A stretch of DNA of 64,000 bases from Thalassotalea fonticola (GCF_032911225.1 NZ_CP136600.1:4030001-4094000); one strand, 5' to 3'; counted from the first letter of the stretch, positions 42,734-54,515 are shown. Notes: a model not told the origin generated them from the sequence alone. Program-made: numbers and translations.

Positions 42734-44560
42734 TTACTGATTAAACAAGAAGTTTATGTGGTTGGCAAATTTATCTGCCCCCATAAAACCGGTAACTCGT
42801 TGTTGGCTTAATTCTTTACCGCTTAAGTCAAAAAATAAAATCGAAGGTAGTCCAAACACTTCAAAGTGCGACATTATTTCAATGTTTGTCTGTGTCCCTG
42901 TATCAGTTAAGTCAATTTGGATTAATACCGTATTATGTAAAGCTTGTACTACTTCCGGTTTTGGGAAGGTGTATTTTTCAAATTCTTTACAAGCAATACA
43001 CCAGTCGGCATAAAGATCTACCATCACCGTTTTACCATTTGCGTTAGCGTCTGCCACTTCATCTGTTAACTGCTTTAACGTTGACACTTTAGTAAACTCT
43101 TGATGTGCAGCTTGCTGAGCTGTTGGTTTATCAAATACAGTGTTATAAGCCAGGTTAGCACCGAAAAACATCATTAAGAAAATTAACAGTGAGCGTAATC
43201 CGTACCAGGTACCTGCCGGCGATTTACGATTATCGTTATTTACCATATAGAAGTAGGTAGCAGTTATTAGTATTAGCGTTGCCCACAACAAGTTTGCAAT
43301 TGTTTCTGATAAGAATCGTTCAAGTAAAAAGACTGGCACAGCAAGTAATAAGAAACCAAAGATGTTTTTAATTACGGTCATCCAATTACCGGCTTTCGGT
43401 AATAGTTTTCCACCAGAACTGCCTAAGGCTAGTAATGGTAAACCCATACCTAAGCTCAATACATATAATGCAGATGCTCCTAAGAATAAATCACCAGTTT
43501 GAGCAATATAAAGTAACGCACCGGTAAGCGGCGCTGTGGTACAAGGGGAAGCGACTAAGCCTGAAATAGCTCCCATGATAAATACCGATGGGATCGAACC
43601 ACCTTTTTGGCTACGGCTGAAATTGTTCAGTTTGTTTTGCAGGCTTGCCGGCAGAGCTAAGTTAAATACACCAAACATCGATAATGCTAAAAATACAAAT
43701 AAAACACTTAAACCAATCAAAATAGCCGGGTGTTGAAATGCTGCTTGAAATTGTGCGCCAGCTAAAGCAACTACAATGCCTAAAGCGGTATAAGTAATGG
43801 CCATACCCTGAACGTATGCCATAGAAAGGGTAAACGCTTTTCGGGTAGTAAGGTTTTTACCGTGACCAACAATAATCCCCGTTAAGATTGGATACATTGG
43901 AAATACACAAGGGGTGAAAGATAGCAGTACACCTAAGCCAAAAAAGGTTAGTAGGGTCCAAAATAAACTATTGCCACCAAGCATTGAAGCAAGTTCATCT
44001 TGCTCACTTACTGATGTTAATTCATTGCTAGCATTTTTTGATGAGCCAGTTGCGGCATTATCAATCGCGCCAAGTATTGAGCTGGCAGTACTTTCATCAT
44101 TGCCACTATAATCATTTAATGGAATAACATGTTTTGTTGGTGGGTAGCATAAACCTTTTTCTGCACATCCCTGGAAAGTAAGTGTTAACTCACCATTAGG
44201 GCCAGACTGACTAATAGGTATGGTAAACTTAACTTGCTTATAATAAACCTGCTGAATACCAAAATACTCATCTTCATGATCCTTACCTAGTGGTAAACGG
44301 GGCGCAGAGAACTCAACTCGCTCGGCTTTAAATTTAAGCTTGTCTTTATATAAATAGTAGCCATCGGCGATGGCAAAATATACTTCAAGTTGATTACCTT
44401 GCTGACTAAAGTCAAATTGAAATGCTTGATCAACAGGCAAAAACTCTTTGTCGTTACTAAACAAAGAATCCATCGAAGTATCAAAAATTGAATCTTGAGC
44501 ATTGGCAACATTACCGAACAGGGTAATCGTTAATAGCAATGCATGTATTATTGTGCGCAT
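42734..44560 (-). CDS. dsbD: thiol:disulfide interchange protein DsbD
   Basis: A 608-residue inner-membrane protein that carries electrons from cytoplasmic thioredoxin to periplasmic isomerases and cytochrome-c maturation. A signal peptide (cut after NVANA) leads to the periplasmic alpha domain with the redox pair in GCAEKGLCYPP. Eight membrane segments follow with cysteines in FTPCVFPM and SPCTTAPL. The C-terminal thioredoxin-like domain has the active site DWCIACKEFE. All six redox cysteines are present. It is three bases after cutA. Confidence 0.96.
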   Translation of the reverse strand: MRTIIHALLLTITLFGNVANAQDSIFDTSMDSLFSNDKEFLPVDQAFQFDFSQQGNQLEVYFAIADGYYLYKDKLKFKAERVEFSAPRLPLGKDHEDEYFGIQQVYYKQVKFTIPISQSGPNGELTLTFQGCAEKGLCYPPTKHVIPLNDYSGNDESTASSILGAIDNAATGSSKNASNELTSVSEQDELASMLGGNSLFWTLLTFFGLGVLLSFTPCVFPMYPILTGIIVGHGKNLTTRKAFTLSMAYVQGMAITYTALGIVVALAGAQFQAAFQHPAILIGLSVLFVFLALSMFGVFNLALPASLQNKLNNFSRSQKGGSIPSVFIMGAISGLVASPCTTAPLTGALLYIAQTGDLFLGASALYVLSLGMGLPLLALGSSGGKLLPKAGNWMTVIKNIFGFLLLAVPVFLLERFLSETIANLLWATLILITATYFYMVNNDNRKSPAGTWYGLRSLLIFLMMFFGANLAYNTVFDKPTAQQAAHQEFTKVSTLKQLTDEVADANANGKTVMVDLYADWCIACKEFEKYTFPKPEVVQALHNTVLIQIDLTDTGTQTNIEIMSHFEVFGLPSILFFDLSGKELSQQRVTGFMGADKFANHINFLFNQ

Positions 44561-44563
44561 AGT

Positions 44564-44878
44564 TTAATTTTTCACAGTATTATTTATCCAGTTTAAATAC
44601 AGCTCATTACCTTGCTGGATATTCAAGGCAATAATTTCAACTACATCGTAAGGGTGTAGTTTTATTATGGTTTGTTCAAGGTCAACAAATGCCGAAGTTT
44701 TCGTTTTTATCAATAGCATGACTTCTTCATCACAATAAATTTCGTCTTGCCAATGATATACTGATGTCATAGTAGGCATAATGTTAACACAAGCGGCTAA
44801 TTTTTTAGCCACTAAGCTGTTAGCAATTGTTTTGGCTATGTCATTATTTGGACAGTTACACACAACAATTTGATACAT
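44564..44878 (-). CDS. cutA: divalent-cation tolerance protein CutA
   Basis: A 104-residue trimeric ferredoxin-fold protein starting MYQIVVCNCPNNDIAKTIAN, with the family motifs KKLAACVNIMP, SVYHWQDEI and HPYDVVEI. Its link to copper tolerance is indirect; the real function of this family is unsettled. It lies directly upstream of dsbD, as in E. coli. Confidence 0.95.
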   Translation of the reverse strand: MYQIVVCNCPNNDIAKTIANSLVAKKLAACVNIMPTMTSVYHWQDEIYCDEEVMLLIKTKTSAFVDLEQTIIKLHPYDVVEIIALNIQQGNELYLNWINNTVKN

Positions 44879-45016
44879 AGTAATTTCTATACCTTAATTA
44901 TTAATTCAATAAACATTTATGATATTGATAGAGTAAACCATAATCAAATGCTAACGGTTGAAATAGACCCGATAACCCCCATATTAGTTTCATCATTATA
45001 AATATTTGGACCATTA

Positions 45017-45538
45017 ATGTTTAAAGTTTTATTTTTATTATTTATTGTCATGCCTATTGTTGAAATTATGGTACTGATGAATGTTGGTAGCTTAATTGGC
45101 GCTTTACCTACTATTGCTATTGTAATTCTTACCGCTTGGGTTGGCGCTGCTATGGTTCGTCAGCAGGGTATGGCCACATATCAATCGGTGCAAAATAAAT
45201 TGGCGCAAGGGCAAGTGCCTTCCGATGAAATTATTGCGGCAATGTTATTACTGGTTGCCGGCGTACTATTGTTAACCCCTGGTTTTATTACTGACGGATT
45301 TGGACTCTTACTATTATGGCCAGCCTCACGTGGCGTTATGGTTAAAGCCGTACAACAACAAATGGCAAAAAGTAAAGCTAGTGGTGCGCAAGGTGGCGCC
45401 TTCTTTTACAGCAATTTTCAGCAATCAAATCATCAACAGCCACCTTTTAGTGATATTGAAGAAAACCAGCACGCTACTCATATTAATGATAACAAAGACA
45501 AGCAAACTATTGATGGTGAATTCGAGCGAAAAGATTAA
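45017..45538 (+). CDS. fxsA: membrane protein FxsA
   Basis: A 173-residue protein with the FxsA domain: membrane segments at residues 3-25, 28-48 and about 75-100, a QQGMATYQSVQNKLAQGQ loop, and LTPGFITDGFGLLLL. In E. coli overproduction relieves exclusion of phage T7 by the F plasmid. The C-terminal tail is hydrophilic and variable. It lies just ahead of groES, the same order as in E. coli. Confidence 0.92.
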   Translation: MFKVLFLLFIVMPIVEIMVLMNVGSLIGALPTIAIVILTAWVGAAMVRQQGMATYQSVQNKLAQGQVPSDEIIAAMLLLVAGVLLLTPGFITDGFGLLLLWPASRGVMVKAVQQQMAKSKASGAQGGAFFYSNFQQSNHQQPPFSDIEENQHATHINDNKDKQTIDGEFERKD

Positions 45539-45614
45539 CCTTCCTATAAAATCTTATTAATTAGCGCTTTTTTACAAATTAGCGCTATTTTTTTAGCTAA
45601 TTTTTAGAAATCCC

Positions 45615-45643
45615 CTTGAAGAGTAAAATAAACATCCCCATCT
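45615..45643 (+). promoter_or_regulatory. sigma-32 heat-shock promoter of groESL
   Basis: CTTGAA at 45615-45620 and CCCCATCT at 45636-45643 are separated by 15 bases, an excellent match to the heat-shock consensus and to the E. coli groE promoter as known. It lies about 50 bases before the groES start, so groESL should be RpoH-controlled. Confidence 0.9.
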
Positions 45644-45694
45644 GTTTATTAATAAAAAATTTAATTATTTAATTTACCTAATTTGGAGATCGTA

Positions 45695-45985
45695 ATGAGC
45701 ATTCGTCCTTTACATGACCGCGTAATTGTTAAACGCAAAGCAGTAGAATCAAAATCAGCTGGCGGTATTGTTTTAACTGGCAGCGCTGCAGAAAAATCAA
45801 CTCGCGGTGAAGTTGTTGCTGTAGGCAATGGCCGTATTATGGAAAACGGTGACGTTCGTGCATTAGACGTTAAAGTTGGCGACCAAGTTATCTTTAGTGA
45901 AGGTTACGGCGCAAAAGTTGAAAAAATTGACGGCGAAGAAGTACTAATTCTTAGCGAAAATGACATTCTAGCAATAGTAGAATAG
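45695..45985 (+). CDS. groES: co-chaperonin GroES
   Basis: A 96-residue protein starting [18 protein letters not shown], with the mobile loop [20 protein letters not shown] that docks on GroEL. The open frame extends four codons upstream, but the ATG at 45695 follows a TTGGAG ribosome site and matches the family start. It caps the GroEL folding chamber. Confidence 0.98.
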   Translation: MSIRPLHDRVIVKRKAVESKSAGGIVLTGSAAEKSTRGEVVAVGNGRIMENGDVRALDVKVGDQVIFSEGYGAKVEKIDGEEVLILSENDILAIVE

Positions 45986-46038
45986 AACTGCTGCGCATTT
46001 CTATTAAGACCACTTTGTGGTTGTTTTAATGAATATAA

Positions 46039-47706
<1,668 letters not shown>

Positions 47707-47735
47707 TTTATGCTTGTTTAAATTGCTAATTTCTT

Positions 47736-47802
47736 CGTTGCTTTATAGTTCGTTTAAGAAACACTAAACGTCACTATAAAGCGCCTTGAACTGAACAATT
47801 TA
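47736..47802. repeat. palindromic direct repeat, copy 1
   Basis: A 67-base unit that recurs at 47885-47951 with roughly nine mismatches. Inside it CGTTTA / TAAACG form a stem, and outside that GCTTTATAG / CTATAAAGC extend it to a long imperfect hairpin (47740-47781). It follows groEL and lies just before a terminator. Confidence 0.75.
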
Positions 47803-47836
47803 CCCTTCACATAAAATATTCAACGTTTATCGTACT

Positions 47837-47860
47837 AAAGCTCACTTCGGTGAGCTTTTT
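47837..47860 (+). terminator. terminator of groESL
   Basis: The stem AAAGCTCAC / GTGAGCTTT with a TTCG tetraloop runs into a T-rich tail about 130 bases after groEL. It is the most likely end of the chaperonin transcript. Confidence 0.85.
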
Positions 47861-47884
47861 TATTTTTTTGGTCATTGATAGCTG

Positions 47885-47951
47885 CGTTACTTTGTAGCTC
47901 GTTTAAGAGACACTAAACGTCGCAATAAAGCGCCTTGTACTAAACGATTTA
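47885..47951. repeat. palindromic direct repeat, copy 2
   Basis: The second copy of the 67-base unit, 149 bases after the first. The central CGTTTA / TAAACG stem is kept while the outer arms have drifted. As with copy 1, a hairpin terminator follows about 35 bases later, so the duplicated unit seems to be repeat plus terminator. Confidence 0.75.
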
Positions 47952-47984
47952 TCCTGCGCAAAAAACTGTTAAGATATCCATATT

Positions 47985-48018
47985 AAAAAGCTCGAAAGCT
48001 CAAACTTTCGGGCTTTTT
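47985..48018 (+). terminator. second terminator-like hairpin after groEL
   Basis: The stem AAAAAGC-CGAAAG / CTTTCG-GCTTTTT with a small loop ends in five Ts. No gene lies between it and the groESL terminator. The rest of the 538-base gap up to 48244 holds an 18-base palindrome at 48050 and no gene that can be supported. Confidence 0.7.
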
Positions 48019-48049
48019 AACTTCAGGAGGAAAAGGAAGGTTCTATAAC

Positions 48050-48067
48050 GTCCGATTAGAATCGGAC
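48050..48067. repeat. perfect palindrome upstream of the DUF4202 gene
   Basis: GTCCGATT and AATCGGAC are perfect inverted arms with a two-base spacer. A second pair, CCAACC / GGTTGG (48067-48093), follows at once. It may be an operator or a folded RNA segment; no known regulator motif is recognised. Confidence 0.55.
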
Positions 48068-48244
48068 CAACCAAGTTTTTAATTTATGGTTGGTGTGAAT
48101 TTATTCGCGCGTCATTGCGCAGCAACGCTTTGTAGCAATAAATCCAGTTATTTCTATCTTAGAACAATCAAATACTAAAACTGCCTTGAAAGTCAGGCAT
48201 TGATTAGCTACTGTTTTACTAAACTTCCTTAATATCTCAATATC

Positions 48245-48829
48245 ATGAATACTAGCAAATTTAACCAAGCCATCACGTTGATAGATCAAGCTAACAGCGA
48301 AGACCCTAATACTGAAACCTGGCAGGGGCTTGAATACCCAAAAGAAGTGTTGTACTCAATGCGAATGACTGAGATGTTGGCAGAATTTTCCCCAACAGCA
48401 TCTACACCACTACAACTTGCGGCGCGTAGTCAGCATATTTGTCGTTGGCAACATCCTCGTAAAGATTACGAGATGAATAGATCGGGTTACCTATTATGGC
48501 GCAAAGAATTAAACAAGTTCCATGCACAAAAAACTGGGGAAATTCTTGAGTCTCTAGATTTTGATGTTGAAACCATCGAAAAAGTGCAGTTTTTATTGTT
48601 GAAAAAACAGTTGAAAAGAGACACACAAACACAAGCTCTAGAAGATGTGATCTGTTTAGTGTTCTTACAGTATTATTTTACTGATTTTGCCGCTGAACAC
48701 ACTGAAGAAAAAATTATCTCTGTGTTGCAAAAGACATGGGCAAAAATGTCTGAACAAGGTCATCAGAAAGCACTAACATTGTCATTACCCGAACATGACC
48801 AAGCGCTAATTGCTAAAGCCTTATCTTAA
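48245..48829 (+). CDS. DUF4202 family protein
   Basis: A 194-residue soluble protein starting MNTSKFNQAITLIDQANSED, with conserved RSQHICRWQHPRKDYEMNR and LLWRKELNKFHA segments characteristic of DUF4202. The histidine and aspartate pattern hints at a helical metal-dependent fold, but no activity is established for the family. It stands alone and converges with nosL. Confidence 0.82.
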   Translation: MNTSKFNQAITLIDQANSEDPNTETWQGLEYPKEVLYSMRMTEMLAEFSPTASTPLQLAARSQHICRWQHPRKDYEMNRSGYLLWRKELNKFHAQKTGEILESLDFDVETIEKVQFLLLKKQLKRDTQTQALEDVICLVFLQYYFTDFAAEHTEEKIISVLQKTWAKMSEQGHQKALTLSLPEHDQALIAKALS

Positions 48830-48851
48830 AGTTTTGTTTTAAAACTTAAAT

Positions 48852-48883
48852 AAAGCCCTAATTTACCAATTAATTAGGGCTTT
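48852..48883. terminator. bidirectional terminator between DUF4202 and nosL
   Basis: A perfect 12-base stem AAAGCCCTAATT / AATTAGGGCTTT with an eight-base loop lies between the two convergent genes. T runs are short on both sides, but the position and symmetry fit a shared terminator. Confidence 0.8.
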
Positions 48884-48899
48884 ATAATTACTGCTTAAA

Positions 48900-49394
48900 T
48901 TACATTAAGCTCGCTTGATCTACCTGACTAAAATCAAGTACCTCACCACCAAACTCTAGGGCAAAAGCCGAAGCATCACTTTGTTTGCTGAAACTTGCCA
49001 GAGTTTTACCCATAGCACCGGTTTTTTCTGAGTCAACCACAAACCATGCTGTTTTAGCATCGATAAAATAACCATCATCTGGCTCATTCCAAGGCATTTT
49101 ACTCATGTCGTGTACGTACATAGTGGTCACATTACGTTTGTTTTCCGGATCTAAATAAAAACTGAACATGTCCCTAGTTGAACAAAATTTATGGACTTTA
49201 TCGCCTCTGTCCTTTCTGTATAACTCACCTTTAGGGCCTGAGAAGTTGGTGATTAACATGCCACATAAATGGCATTCATCTGAGCTTTCAATCGCTTTAG
49301 CTTGATGAATAATTTGTTGTTGTGCTTGCTCTCCACAGGCAGTAAAAAAAGATAGGGTGATTATGATTAAAGTGCTTTGTAATAAAAATTTCAT
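48900..49394 (-). CDS. nosL: nitrous oxide reductase copper chaperone NosL
   Basis: A 164-residue lipoprotein with a signal ending in FTAC (cysteine at residue 20). The segment CHLCGMLITNFSGPKGEL holds the CxxCGM-type copper-binding motif of NosL. It delivers copper for assembly of the CuZ centre of NosZ. Its start codon overlaps the nosY stop by one base; it is the last gene of the operon. Confidence 0.95.
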   Translation of the reverse strand: MKFLLQSTLIIITLSFFTACGEQAQQQIIHQAKAIESSDECHLCGMLITNFSGPKGELYRKDRGDKVHKFCSTRDMFSFYLDPENKRNVTTMYVHDMSKMPWNEPDDGYFIDAKTAWFVVDSEKTGAMGKTLASFSKQSDASAFALEFGGEVLDFSQVDQASLM

Positions 49395-50212
49395 TATAGA
49401 GTTTTCTTCTTGAGGATAAAAATTGCTAGGCTTAAAGGGACGATAACCCAGGCAAACATTGAACTTAATAACGTGGTTTGTGACAAGCTAGAGTTTATTG
49501 CAATAGCGACCGCGCCATTCAGATCACTACTATCTAAACCTGAAAGGTTCACTAAGCGAAAAATATCCGCTGGATTTAACAACATTACTTGCGTTAAACC
49601 TTGTTGGCTTAAGCCGTTGTCAATTCCTACTAATAAGGCTAATAGTGCTAAATCAAATACCAGGGCAAATATAAACCAGGTGATTAACGCAAAGCCTGCT
49701 GCCTTTGATTTTTCACTTACAGATAAGCTGATCAAATAAGCGATAGCAGTAAAACTCAAACCAAGCAAAATAGCACTGCAGATAAATAAGGCGAAACTGC
49801 TAATAACCTGGCTATTATCTAATTGAAAATATAACAACGCAGCGGAAGTCCCAAAACCAATTAATATAGCTAACGCGATGATTGCTCCTTGACCAAAAAA
49901 TTTACCTAGTAACAGTTGTGATTTGCTTAATGGGTAAGTTAGCAGCAGTAAAAGGGTACCACTTTCTTGTTCGCCAACAAAACTGTCATAACTGATCAAT
50001 AAAGCAATTAACGGGATAAGAAATACTGCCAAGCTGGCCAGACTGGCTATCGTGGTAGATAACGATGCAATGCCAATACTGCCAGATGCAGCGCCGCCAA
50101 AATAGGTTAAGCCTAAAGATAAAATAGTAAAAATAATGGTGATAGATAAAAACCAACGATTGCGTAAGCCATCTTGAAATTCTTTTAATGCGACATTGAT
50201 AATTTGCATCAT
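49394..50212 (-). CDS. nosY: NosY ABC transporter permease
   Basis: A 272-residue membrane protein with about six membrane segments, the permease that pairs with the NosF ATPase. The SYDSFVGEQESGTLLLLLTY loop is typical of ABC-2 permeases. NosDFY supports CuZ assembly in the periplasm. Its start overlaps the nosF stop by four bases. Confidence 0.95.
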   Translation of the reverse strand: MMQIINVALKEFQDGLRNRWFLSITIIFTILSLGLTYFGGAASGSIGIASLSTTIASLASLAVFLIPLIALLISYDSFVGEQESGTLLLLLTYPLSKSQLLLGKFFGQGAIIALAILIGFGTSAALLYFQLDNSQVISSFALFICSAILLGLSFTAIAYLISLSVSEKSKAAGFALITWFIFALVFDLALLALLVGIDNGLSQQGLTQVMLLNPADIFRLVNLSGLDSSDLNGAVAIAINSSLSQTTLLSSMFAWVIVPLSLAIFILKKKTL

Positions 50213-51135
50213 GACTTGTCTCCCTCAAGGGTGGTAACTTCTTTTGTCAGATAGTGCTGATAAAGCTGCTCTAAGTTTGCAGGTTCCACGTGCACGTCAT
50301 TCATCGCATCATAAGAAAGTAACTGTTTTAATGTTGCTAACTTGTCTTGTTCTGGTACAAACAAGGTTTGTGAATCAAGCTTGCCCGTTAAAAATTGTTT
50401 TAACTTAGGATCACTACTAACCGCACCATTTAAGCCCTTCGGTTTTATCCTAACGGGTAAGTCAGCATGTTGACGTAGCTCTGATAATGTACCTGCCGCT
50501 AATACTTTACCTGAAGATAAAATCATCGCTCGGTCGATGTGCTGTTCAACGCCTGGCAATACATGCGAACATAAGATAACGCTAGAGCCATTGGTTTTTA
50601 GTTGATCAACGGTGCTATAAAAATCAGATGTTGCTATTGGGTCTAAGCCGACTGTTGGTTCATCCAACAGTAATAATTTTGGCTCGCCAATAAATGCTTG
50701 GGCTAAGCCTAGACGTTGCCGCATACCTTTCGAATAGGTTTTAACTTGGCGCTTCATTGCGTGGCTGATACCAACTTGTTCAAGTAAGGCAATGGCTGTT
50801 TTTTTATTATAGCCTTTAAGTTTTGCAAAGTAAGTGAGTACCTCCAAACCTGTTAGCTGTTCATAAAAGCTAACGTTCTCTGGCAGGTAACCAATTTTTG
50901 CGCGGCTATGCCAGGCCTCTTTAGAATCTGGTGCCATACCCATAACTTCAACACTACCACTCGATGGAGAAATAACGCCCAGAATTAACTTCATCATTGT
51001 TGTTTTACCGGCGCCATTGTGACCAAATAAACCAAGCACTTCGCCTTGGTTGAGGTTCATGCTAACTGATTTAAGGGCCGCTACTTGTTGGTAATTCTTA
51101 CCTACATTTTGTAAAGATACTAAGGGAGTATTCAT
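50209..51135 (-). CDS. nosF: NosF ABC transporter ATPase
   Basis: A 308-residue ABC ATPase. Walker A is GHNGAGKTT near residue 38, the signature is YSKGMRQRLGLAQA, and Walker B is LLLLDEPTVGLDP. The open frame extends 14 codons upstream, but the ATG at 51135 gives the family start MNTPLVSLQNVGKNY and avoids overlap with nosD. It powers the NosDFY complex. Confidence 0.95.
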   Translation of the reverse strand: MNTPLVSLQNVGKNYQQVAALKSVSMNLNQGEVLGLFGHNGAGKTTMMKLILGVISPSSGSVEVMGMAPDSKEAWHSRAKIGYLPENVSFYEQLTGLEVLTYFAKLKGYNKKTAIALLEQVGISHAMKRQVKTYSKGMRQRLGLAQAFIGEPKLLLLDEPTVGLDPIATSDFYSTVDQLKTNGSSVILCSHVLPGVEQHIDRAMILSSGKVLAAGTLSELRQHADLPVRIKPKGLNGAVSSDPKLKQFLTGKLDSQTLFVPEQDKLATLKQLLSYDAMNDVHVEPANLEQLYQHYLTKEVTTLEGDKS

Positions 51136-51148
51136 GTTAATTCGACCT

Positions 51149-52468
51149 TTATTGTTGCGCATCTGGCAGTTCTGCAATGGCTGCTACAGACGTAGTATTT
51201 ACTTGGTGCGGTGACTGCATTAATGGAAAGCTGTCTTTTACACCTGGTGGCTTTAATATCGGAAATTGCCGTTGTACCCAGCGTAAAATCACTATTGCCG
51301 GGCTGTCCATCAACATTTTCATTTCAGGGTACTGCCACACGAGTTTATCAATGCCATCGTTTGGCTCAAAAATTACATCACCCACATTGTCATTATCCAT
51401 ATCCCAACCCAAATAATTACTCCAGAAATTACCTTTGCCATCAAGGCTCCATTCCTGTTTTTTATTGGAAACGTATTTCACTTGTGTTGGGTTATTAATA
51501 AAGCTATTACCAAATACCTTGGTATTCTCAGAGCCTGCGGTTAAATGAATGCCAATCTCGCTGGTATTAATCAAATTATTACTAATGGTATTGTAGGCTG
51601 AGTTGTAAACAAATAATCCTTTACCATCACGGCCTAATACCTTGTTTTCGGGTTTGGTCCAAACATTTTCAATTACGTTATCGGTAATTGTTGAAGAGGT
51701 TATAAAGTTCATTAAAAAGCCATAGTCTTCGCTATTCTTGCTGGTATTTCCTGACACAATTAAATGCTTTGAACTCATTAATGCATAACCTGCGCGAGTG
51801 TTATAAGCGAGGTTGTTAAGTACTTTATTACTATGCGAATACATATAGTGAATGCCATAGCGTAAATCATGCATAGTGTTATCTTGCAGGGTATTTTCTT
51901 GGCTAGAAATTATATACAGGCCATCTCTGGTATTAGATACATTGTTACCACGCACGAGTACATGTTTAACCATAGATAATTGAATGCCATTACCTCTATC
52001 AGCAGAACGTAGGCGGGTATCGCCGGCAATGGTATTATTGAGCACCTTTATATGCTCAGCTTTTTGTAACCAAATACCAAAGCCACTGCCTTGTAATTGG
52101 TTATTTTGAATTAGAATGTTCTCGGCTTTTTTATCTGAGTAGATGCCTGAGTTTTGTTCGGTTAAGTCATCGCCCCAGTTGATTATGGTAAGGTCTTCAA
52201 TGGTTATGTTTGAGCTGAAAAGGTGAATACCATTGCCTTTACCCATGGCATCAATAATTGTTTCATTACTACCACGTAACGTAATTCCGCTGTTGATAAT
52301 AAAGTTTCCAAAGTAGTTTCCTTCGGCCAAAATGACGGTGTCGCCATCCTCGGTATTATCGAGAATTTGTTGTAAGTTGTCTTGCGTTGAAACTTGCCAT
52401 ACTTGTGCTGTAGCTGTGTTGATAACAGCCATTGTCAACATTAAATAAAGCAGTATATTTCTCATCAT
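51149..52468 (-). CDS. nosD: periplasmic copper-site maturation protein NosD
   Basis: A 439-residue protein with a signal peptide (cut near ATAQ) and a long run of right-handed beta-helix repeats (NNxxxxNxxG-type, about residues 45-330), a carbohydrate-binding-like fold. NosD works with NosF and NosY in building the CuZ centre of NosZ. It lies 71 bases after nosZ. Confidence 0.95.
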   Translation of the reverse strand: MMRNILLYLMLTMAVINTATAQVWQVSTQDNLQQILDNTEDGDTVILAEGNYFGNFIINSGITLRGSNETIIDAMGKGNGIHLFSSNITIEDLTIINWGDDLTEQNSGIYSDKKAENILIQNNQLQGSGFGIWLQKAEHIKVLNNTIAGDTRLRSADRGNGIQLSMVKHVLVRGNNVSNTRDGLYIISSQENTLQDNTMHDLRYGIHYMYSHSNKVLNNLAYNTRAGYALMSSKHLIVSGNTSKNSEDYGFLMNFITSSTITDNVIENVWTKPENKVLGRDGKGLFVYNSAYNTISNNLINTSEIGIHLTAGSENTKVFGNSFINNPTQVKYVSNKKQEWSLDGKGNFWSNYLGWDMDNDNVGDVIFEPNDGIDKLVWQYPEMKMLMDSPAIVILRWVQRQFPILKPPGVKDSFPLMQSPHQVNTTSVAAIAELPDAQQ

Positions 52469-52539
52469 TAAATTATTAACCCCTCTTAAATCATTAAGAG
52501 ATAAAGGCGTAATACCAATAAGTATTACGCCGTATCAAA

Positions 52540-54429
52540 CTAAGCTTCTACAAGCATACGACCACGCATTTCCATGTGTAGTGCATGACAGAACCAGTTA
52601 CAGTAATACCATTGTACACCCGGCTTATTGGCGGTAAAGGTGATTGATGATGTTGCTTGTGGACCAACTTCCATTTGCACACCATGGTTCGTCATACAGA
52701 AACCATGAGTTACATCTTCAACTTGGTCAAGGTTAGTAACAACAACAGTTACTTCATCACCAAGCTTAACTTTAAACTCACTCATACCAAAAGTAGGCGC
52801 TACAGATGTCATGTATACACGAACTTTGTTGCCATCGCGTATGACTTTGTTATCTGTTTCTAAAGTTACGCCATCTTTCTTCGCCATAGCTACTGTAGGG
52901 GCAAAGATAGGATCATCACGTGTCCAAAGCTTATTAGGTTTCATTCTACTGCGATGAACTATCATACAGTCATGTGGTTCAGCATAGGTTGGACCATCAT
53001 GTACAAGTTTCATTTCATCGCCTGAGATATCAATTAATTGATCGTTTTCAGGACGCAGTGGACCAACAGGTAAGAATCTATCTTTAGAGAACTTACATAA
53101 CGATATTAGCCATTTACCGTCGGCGTCACGAGTTTCACCTTGTGAAGTATGGTTATGACCAGGTTGATAATGAACATCCAGTTTTTGACGAATGTAATTA
53201 ACTTTCTCCCCGTTATGCGCTTTAATCGCATCTTCCACATTCCATTTAGCTATTTGGCTATCAAGGAATAATGTTGTATAGGCATTACCTTTGTTATCAA
53301 ATGCTGTATGCAATGGACCTAAACCTAATTCTGGCTCGGCAACAATAGTGTCACGCGGTTTAATTTTATCGCTAAATAAGGCATCGAGTTTATCAATTGC
53401 AATAATTGAAACTGTTGGTGATAGCTTACCGTTTGCAACAAAGTACTTACCATTTGGCGATGTATTCATACCGTGTGGTGATTTAGGTACTGGAATATAA
53501 CGAGTTAAGTCTGAACCTTTACGGCCATCTAATACTGGTACGTCATTACCATTGTAAGTTTTGAACTTACCGGCTTTAAGTGCAGCTTCACAACGAGCAA
53601 GGTTAAATACCACTACGTGATCACGTTCAGCAGAGATCATCTCACCCAAGTTCATGCCCATTTCTGAGTTGTAACAAGTTGAGGCAAAGTACTTACCATC
53701 GTAATCAGCATCGGTATTATCTAAGTTACCATCAACCATTACCTGAAAAGTTACTTCCATGGTTTCGGCATCAATTACGTTGAATAATGAACGGTAGGTA
53801 CTTACATCTTCCATTGAAGATTTACCATCATTGTTCATTGGAATTTCAAATTCACCATTACAAATAACGTATTTGGTATGTGGCACTTTTTGCACACGCA
53901 AACCGTGAATCGCTTGTACGTTTGGTACAGTGATCATTTTGTCAGTTTTCATCACATCACAACGGATACGAGCAACGCGCGAGTTGGCTTTATCGTTAAT
54001 GAATACGTATTTACCATCGTAACGGCCATCCTGCATACTCATATGCGGGTGATGTGAGTCACCGGCATGTAAATGCGCGCTATCACCTTTAATGCGTTTA
54101 CTCTCGTCGGTTAAACCCCAACCAGTAGCACTGTCAGTATTAAATACTGGAATGCGCATTAGTTCGCGCATTGATGGTAAACCCATGATACGTACTTCAC
54201 CCGAGTGACCACCACTCCAGAAGCCGTAGTATTCATCTAGGTCACCAGGATGAACAAAGGCACTGTTACCAGCTTCTGCGGCATTCGCTTTTGCCATTGA
54301 AGCAAACATTGTTGCTGTCATTGGCGCAGCAATTGCGCCAGCACCTAGTAAAGCAGTTTTACCAAAAAATTTACGTCTTTCTTTATTTTCAAGCTCCAAT
54401 TCAGTAGAGCGTTTATCTTCGTTACTCAT
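52540..54429 (-). CDS. nosZ: nitrous oxide reductase NosZ (Tat-exported, clade I type)
   Basis: A 629-residue periplasmic enzyme that reduces N2O to N2. A twin-arginine signal (RRKFFG, residues 18-23) marks it as the Tat-exported clade I type. The N-terminal propeller holds CuZ histidines, seen in [12 protein letters not shown] (119-130), [15 protein letters not shown] and [10 protein letters not shown]. The C-terminal cupredoxin domain has the CuA set: histidine in EDVTHGF, then C610, W612, C614, H618 and M621. All expected copper ligands are present, so it should be active. Confidence 0.97.
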   Translation of the reverse strand: MSNEDKRSTELELENKERRKFFGKTALLGAGAIAAPMTATMFASMAKANAAEAGNSAFVHPGDLDEYYGFWSGGHSGEVRIMGLPSMRELMRIPVFNTDSATGWGLTDESKRIKGDSAHLHAGDSHHPHMSMQDGRYDGKYVFINDKANSRVARIRCDVMKTDKMITVPNVQAIHGLRVQKVPHTKYVICNGEFEIPMNNDGKSSMEDVSTYRSLFNVIDAETMEVTFQVMVDGNLDNTDADYDGKYFASTCYNSEMGMNLGEMISAERDHVVVFNLARCEAALKAGKFKTYNGNDVPVLDGRKGSDLTRYIPVPKSPHGMNTSPNGKYFVANGKLSPTVSIIAIDKLDALFSDKIKPRDTIVAEPELGLGPLHTAFDNKGNAYTTLFLDSQIAKWNVEDAIKAHNGEKVNYIRQKLDVHYQPGHNHTSQGETRDADGKWLISLCKFSKDRFLPVGPLRPENDQLIDISGDEMKLVHDGPTYAEPHDCMIVHRSRMKPNKLWTRDDPIFAPTVAMAKKDGVTLETDNKVIRDGNKVRVYMTSVAPTFGMSEFKVKLGDEVTVVVTNLDQVEDVTHGFCMTNHGVQMEVGPQATSSITFTANKPGVQWYYCNWFCHALHMEMRGRMLVEA

Positions 54430-54515
54430 TCTAATTCTCCGTCTTGTTGTTTCTAATTTACTAATTTTAAATACAGCGTTGTTTAATACTTACTGCTGCT
54501 TATTCGTTCAGTTAC

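Noticed and set aside
48101..48289. Minus-strand open frame of 62 codons before the DUF4202 gene
   Set aside because: It overlaps the start of a supported gene, has odd composition and no ribosome site; it is better explained as chance in a repeat-rich spacer.
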